Origin: Treponema sp.
Lineage (GTDB): Bacteria; Spirochaetota; Spirochaetia; Treponematales; Breznakiellaceae
NCBI GenBank assembly: GCA_031275535.1
Contig: JAISOR010000005.1
Location: 1 to 5,670 of the forward strand
DNA length: 5,670 nt
Direction: 5' to 3'
Positions 1 to 5,670 of the stretch are shown piece by piece. Position 1 is the stretch's first letter. Each line of letters opens with the position of its first letter. The position numbers were made by a program, and so were the translations under genes. The notes beneath the pieces were generated by a model, which was not told where the DNA came from, did not search any database, and saw nothing but the letters and a program-made list of their open reading frames with translations.

Positions 1-2938
<2,938 letters not shown>

Positions 2939-2943
2939 GGCCG

Positions 2944-2951
2944 CCGCCTTT
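2944..2951 (-). promoter_or_regulatory. Ribosome binding site of aepY
   Basis: The minus strand reads AAAGGCGG five bases before the aepY ATG, in the 24-bp gap after the aepX stop. It has one mismatch to the AAGGAGG consensus. It supports the start at 2938, which also matches the usual N-terminus of the family. Confidence 0.5.
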
Positions 2952-2962
2952 AGGGGGATTGC

Positions 2963-4261
2963 TCATTTTCCGCCGGGGATTAACTCCAGGATCTCTTTAA
3001 TGGGCATGCACAGGGAATCCGCTTCCAGGGATCGTTCGTTTTCCAGGATCAGCTCCGCCGCCCTTTTCATTGCCGGGTAGGACGCCCGGAGCATGTGGTT
3101 GGCATAGATGATAATCTGGGCGCCCCAGGAGAGGAATTCCCCTTCGGTAAACTGGTTATAGGTGGTGGGCGCCAGGATGATCGGGACCCGCTCATAGTCC
3201 CGGTGAAAGGCGGCGCAAAATTCCTTTATATCCAGGCCTGTCTTTTCCTTACTGTGAATCATCACCCCGTCGGCCCCGGCCTCTACGTATGCCGCGGCCC
3301 GTTCCAGGGCCAGGGAAACCGGGAACCCCGCGATAAGGCTTTCGAGCCGGGCGATGATCATAAAGTCCCGGGTTACCTGGGCCTTCTTTCCGGCGCTTAT
3401 TTTTTCGGAGAACTCCGGGATCGACGCCAGCTCTTGCGTAACCTCGGTCCCAAAGAGGGAATTCTTTTTAAGCCCCGCCTTATCTTCAATAATAACCGCG
3501 GATATCCCGTTCCGTTCCAGGGTCCGCACGGTAAACACAAAATGTTCCGGCTTACCCCCCGTATCGCCGTCGAAGATAATGGGCTTGGTGGTACATTCAA
3601 GGATATTGGTCAAATCCTGAAGCCGGGTGGTCAGGTCCACGGCCTCAATATCGGGTTTCCCCTTGCTGGCGGAATCGGTCAGGCTCGAAGACCACATGCC
3701 GTCAAAGCGGTGGGCCCCGTCTTCCTTGAGGATTTCCAGGTTTTCGATGATAAGCCCCGAAAGCCCCGAATGGGCCTCCATAATCCTGATGAGCGGTTTT
3801 GCCTCGATGAGCCTCCGCAGGGTCTTCATCCTGATCTCCGGGGTGGTGCCGATGGAACGCTGGGCTTCGTTCATGGCGGAGGAGTTGATCCCCTGGGTAT
3901 AGGGAATCTCCACCACCTCCCCCCCCAGTTGGGCCATCACCTCATACACCCCATCCCGAACCTTGCTCAAGGGGCCGGTCTTCCAGTCATCCCCATGGAT
4001 GATCATATCGGGCTTGTATTTTTTTAAGTTGGGGATATAGCTCCAGTCTTCCTGGGGAACCACCCGGGAGACCCCCTTAATATTTTCCACCACCGCCTTC
4101 CGCTGTTCATAGGTAAGAAAGGGGAGCCGCTTATGGGACGCAATGGCGGAGTCGGTCAAAAGCCCCACCAGGAGCGTTCCCCGTTTTGCCCCCTCCCGGA
4201 CAATGTTGATGATCCCTGGATGGATAATATCGGCGGTCATTCCCAAATATACGGTTTTCAT
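2963..4261 (-). CDS. aepX: Phosphoenolpyruvate mutase with N-terminal cytidylyltransferase-like domain
   Basis: PEP mutase rearranges phosphoenolpyruvate to phosphonopyruvate, forming the C-P bond in the committed step of phosphonate biosynthesis. The 432-residue protein has two parts. Residues 1 to about 135 resemble the cytidylyltransferase-like nucleotide-binding fold (ADIIHPG at 10-16, KRLPFLTYEQR at 44-54, HGDDWKTG at 89-96). Residues from about 145 to 432 are the mutase barrel of the isocitrate lyase/PEP mutase superfamily: GMWSSS (188-193), DGDTGG (231-236), the diagnostic EDK-X5-NS motif (E259 D260 K261 to N267 S268), RLESLIAG (305-312) and GVMIHSKEK (332-340). EDK-X5-NS separates true mutases from lyases and phosphonopyruvate hydrolase. 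This two-domain form is known in phosphonate clusters. Oddly, the N-terminal domain has HPGI where HPGH is expected and INSSAM where ISSTK is expected, so it may not catalyse nucleotidyl transfer. The gene sits between ugd (23 bp gap) and the decarboxylase (24 bp gap), which pulls the unfavourable mutase reaction forward. A run of eight G lies at codons 112-115. Confidence 0.95.
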   Translation of the reverse strand: MKTVYLGMTADIIHPGIINIVREGAKRGTLLVGLLTDSAIASHKRLPFLTYEQRKAVVENIKGVSRVVPQEDWSYIPNLKKYKPDMIIHGDDWKTGPLSKVRDGVYEVMAQLGGEVVEIPYTQGINSSAMNEAQRSIGTTPEIRMKTLRRLIEAKPLIRIMEAHSGLSGLIIENLEILKEDGAHRFDGMWSSSLTDSASKGKPDIEAVDLTTRLQDLTNILECTTKPIIFDGDTGGKPEHFVFTVRTLERNGISAVIIEDKAGLKKNSLFGTEVTQELASIPEFSEKISAGKKAQVTRDFMIIARLESLIAGFPVSLALERAAAYVEAGADGVMIHSKEKTGLDIKEFCAAFHRDYERVPIILAPTTYNQFTEGEFLSWGAQIIIYANHMLRASYPAMKRAAELILENERSLEADSLCMPIKEILELIPGGK

Positions 4262-4263
4262 AT

Positions 4264-4274
4264 CCCCCCTTCCT
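4264..4274 (-). promoter_or_regulatory. Ribosome binding site of aepX
   Basis: The 23-bp gap between ugd and aepX contains AGGAAGGGGGG on the minus strand, ending two bases before the ATG. The AGGAAGG core sits six bases from the start, an ordinary spacing. The G-rich extension is a little unusual. It supports the ATG at 4261 as the start. Confidence 0.6.
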
Positions 4275-4284
4275 GTTTTCCCGG

Positions 4285-5616
4285 CTACTTTCCCACCGCA
4301 AAATACCGCAGCCCCGCGGCCTCTACCTCTGCCCGGTTGTAGATATTCCTTAGATCAAAAAAACAGGGGGAGCCCAGTAAATTTTTTACCCTGTCCAGAT
4401 CGAGGTTCCTGAACTGATTCCAGGGGGTAAGGATGGCCAGGGCGTCCGCCCCCTGCAAAGCGTCGTACTCGCCCCTGGTAAAAGAGACCGAGTCCTTGAC
4501 GGCCTCCAGCCGCCAGGAGGCCTCCTCCATGGCCGCGGGGTCCCAGACCCGGAGTTTTGCCCCCCCCCGGACCAGGCCTTCGCAGATGGAGATCGCCGGA
4601 GACTCCCGCATGTCGTCGGTGTTTTGCTTAAAGGCCAAACCCAGGATGGCGATGGTTTTTCCCCGGAGCGAACCGGGGCCGCCAAGGCCCGTTTCTATCT
4701 TCCGGACCATCCTGCTTTTCTGGCGTTCATTGGCCTCTATGGCGGCCTCCACCAGGGAGAGGGGATCCCCTTGCTCCCGGCCTATCCTTGCCATGGCCTG
4801 GGTGTCCTTGGGAAAACAGGAGCCCCCATAGCCGGGGCCGGGGTGCAGAAACTTGGAGCCGATCCGCCCGTCCCGGCCCATGGCGTTGGCTACGGCCTGC
4901 ACATCGGCGCCTACCTTTTCGCAGAGGTTGGCAACCTCGTTGATAAAGGTGATCTTTACCGCCAGAAAGGCGTTGGAGGCGTACTTTATCATCTCCGCGG
5001 ATTCCAGGTTGGTCTCTATGTAGGGGGTTTCATTGAGGTAGAGGGACCGGTAAATATCCTTCATGATCTTTCGGGCCCCCTCGCTCTCGGTCCCTATAAC
5101 GACCCGGTCGGGGTGGGTAAAATCCTGGACCGCCGAGCCTTCCCGCAAAAACTCCGGGTTGGAGACCACGTCAAAGGGGATGCCGGCCCCCCGTTTTTCC
5201 AGTTCCTCCCGGATCCAGCCCATGACTTTGCGCCCGGTCCCGATGGGCACCGTACTCTTATTAACCACCACCGTATAGGAACCCATGGCCGCCCCTATCT
5301 CCCGGGCGGCCTGTTCCACATAGCGGAGATCGGCGCTCCCGTCGTCCGCCGGGGGGGTCCCCACGGCGATAAAAGCCACCGGGTTCCGTTTTACCGCCGC
5401 CGCCAGATCGGTGGTAAATTCCAGCCTGCCGGCCTGGGTATTCCGGTTTACCACCAGATCAAGCCCCGGTTCATAAATGGGGATGATGTTCTCTTTTAAT
5501 TTTTCAATTTTCTCCGGGTTATTATCCACACAGGTTACGTAGTTTCCAAAATCCGCCAGACAGGCCCCGGAGACCAGGCCCACATACCCTGTGCCGATTA
5601 CCGTAATGTTAGCCAT
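4285..5616 (-). CDS. ugd: UDP-glucose 6-dehydrogenase
   Basis: This cytosolic enzyme oxidises UDP-glucose to UDP-glucuronate with two NAD+, giving a precursor for acidic surface polysaccharides or glycolipids. The 443-residue length is normal for the family. Visible features: the N-terminal Rossmann motif VIGTGYVGL (residues 6-14) followed by the NAD-ribose acidic residue in CVDNN (D31); AVGTPP (84-89); NKSTVPIGT (119-127); NPEFLREGSA (153-162); the central-helix motif MIKYASNAFLA (209-219, K211 and N215); the catalytic cysteine in GGSCFPKD (C267, with K270 and D271); and the C-terminal UDP-binding motif GLAFKQNTDDMRESP (326-340). All key residues are present. A GDP-mannose dehydrogenase or UDP-ManNAc dehydrogenase is possible within the superfamily, but the motif set fits the UDP-glucose type best. 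Its stop lies 23 bp before aepX, so co-transcription with the phosphonate genes is likely. A run of nine G occurs in the coding strand at codons 350-353. Confidence 0.95.
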   Translation of the reverse strand: MANITVIGTGYVGLVSGACLADFGNYVTCVDNNPEKIEKLKENIIPIYEPGLDLVVNRNTQAGRLEFTTDLAAAVKRNPVAFIAVGTPPADDGSADLRYVEQAAREIGAAMGSYTVVVNKSTVPIGTGRKVMGWIREELEKRGAGIPFDVVSNPEFLREGSAVQDFTHPDRVVIGTESEGARKIMKDIYRSLYLNETPYIETNLESAEMIKYASNAFLAVKITFINEVANLCEKVGADVQAVANAMGRDGRIGSKFLHPGPGYGGSCFPKDTQAMARIGREQGDPLSLVEAAIEANERQKSRMVRKIETGLGGPGSLRGKTIAILGLAFKQNTDDMRESPAISICEGLVRGGAKLRVWDPAAMEEASWRLEAVKDSVSFTRGEYDALQGADALAILTPWNQFRNLDLDRVKNLLGSPCFFDLRNIYNRAEVEAAGLRYFAVGK

Positions 5617-5620
5617 GGTT

Positions 5621-5627
5621 CTTCCCT
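5621..5627 (-). promoter_or_regulatory. Ribosome binding site of ugd
   Basis: The minus strand reads AGGGAAG four bases before the ATG of ugd. It is an imperfect Shine-Dalgarno match with short spacing. It supports the ATG at 5616; an in-frame TAA at 5670-5668 with no other start codon after it excludes a longer protein within the window. Confidence 0.5.
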
Positions 5628-5630
5628 GTT

Positions 5631-5670
5631 CTAATAGTGGTGGCCCATGCCGAGATAAATTTCCCGGTTA
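5631..5670 (-). CDS. Possible C-terminal tail of an upstream gene (partial)
   Basis: On the minus strand, one frame entering at the right edge reads NREIYLGMGHHY and then stops at TAG (5633-5631), 14 bp before the ugd start. The codons (CGG, GGC, CAC) match the style of the neighbouring genes, and the short gap is like the other gaps in the cluster, so this is probably the end of a co-directional gene in the same operon. Twelve residues are too few to name a family. A second frame is also open here and runs into the start of ugd, so the frame choice is uncertain. Confidence 0.35.
   Translation of the reverse strand, partial: NREIYLGMGHHY

Noticed and set aside
2939..2962. Intergenic gap as a promoter or terminator
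   Set aside because: The 24 bp hold a plausible ribosome binding site but no -35/-10 pair and no stem-loop with a T tract.
3095..4027. A 310-codon open frame on the plus strand opposite aepX
   Set aside because: It is antisense to a gene with clear motifs, its product is Gly/Pro-rich with no recognisable domain, and GC-rich codons opposite a real gene commonly leave a frame open.
2963..4261. Isocitrate or methylisocitrate lyase, or phosphonopyruvate hydrolase, as the identity of the mutase gene
   Set aside because: The EDK-X5-NS motif at residues 259-268, the N-terminal cytidylyltransferase-like domain and the adjacent decarboxylase all point to PEP mutase.
4624..5499. A 291-codon open frame on the plus strand opposite ugd
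   Set aside because: It has the same composition bias and no recognisable motif, while the ugd frame shows all family motifs. It is best read as a shadow frame.

Overview
The window is a compact, one-directional gene cluster. All genes are on the minus strand, so transcription runs from the right end towards the left. The DNA is GC-rich, with a strong preference for CGG, GGG and CCG codons, and gaps between genes are at most 24 bp. The gene set and the domain fusions (cytidylyltransferase-like domain + PEP mutase; nucleotidyltransferase + aminoethylphosphonate transaminase) resemble phosphonate loci of spirochaetes such as Treponema. That is an inference from architecture, not a firm identification, and the GC content is higher than in oral treponemes.

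Layout in transcription order: (1) a possible C-terminal tail of an upstream gene (5670-5631); (2) ugd, UDP-glucose 6-dehydrogenase (5616-4285); (3) aepX, phosphoenolpyruvate mutase with an N-terminal cytidylyltransferase-like domain (4261-2963); (4) aepY/ppd, phosphonopyruvate decarboxylase (2938-1820); (5) a bifunctional pntC-type nucleotidyltransferase fused to a 2-aminoethylphosphonate:pyruvate transaminase (1823 to beyond the left edge), whose ATG overlaps the aepY stop as ATGA. No stretch longer than about 55 bp lacks a gene. I saw no RNA gene, mobile element, CRISPR array or obvious terminator.

How the genes work together: aepX, aepY and the fusion gene form a complete route from PEP to phosphonopyruvate, phosphonoacetaldehyde, 2-aminoethylphosphonate (AEP) and CMP-AEP, and the order of the genes follows the order of the reactions. 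CTP activation suggests that AEP is transferred to a lipid or glycan rather than kept as a free metabolite. The ugd gene at the head of the cluster supplies UDP-glucuronate, which fits an AEP-decorated surface polysaccharide or glycolipid. The expected transferase is not in the window and may lie just past the left edge.

Points that stand out: the HxGH and ISSTK-like signatures of the AepX N-terminal domain are altered, and long G tracts (9, 8 and 7 G) sit inside the coding strands of ugd, aepX and aepY.
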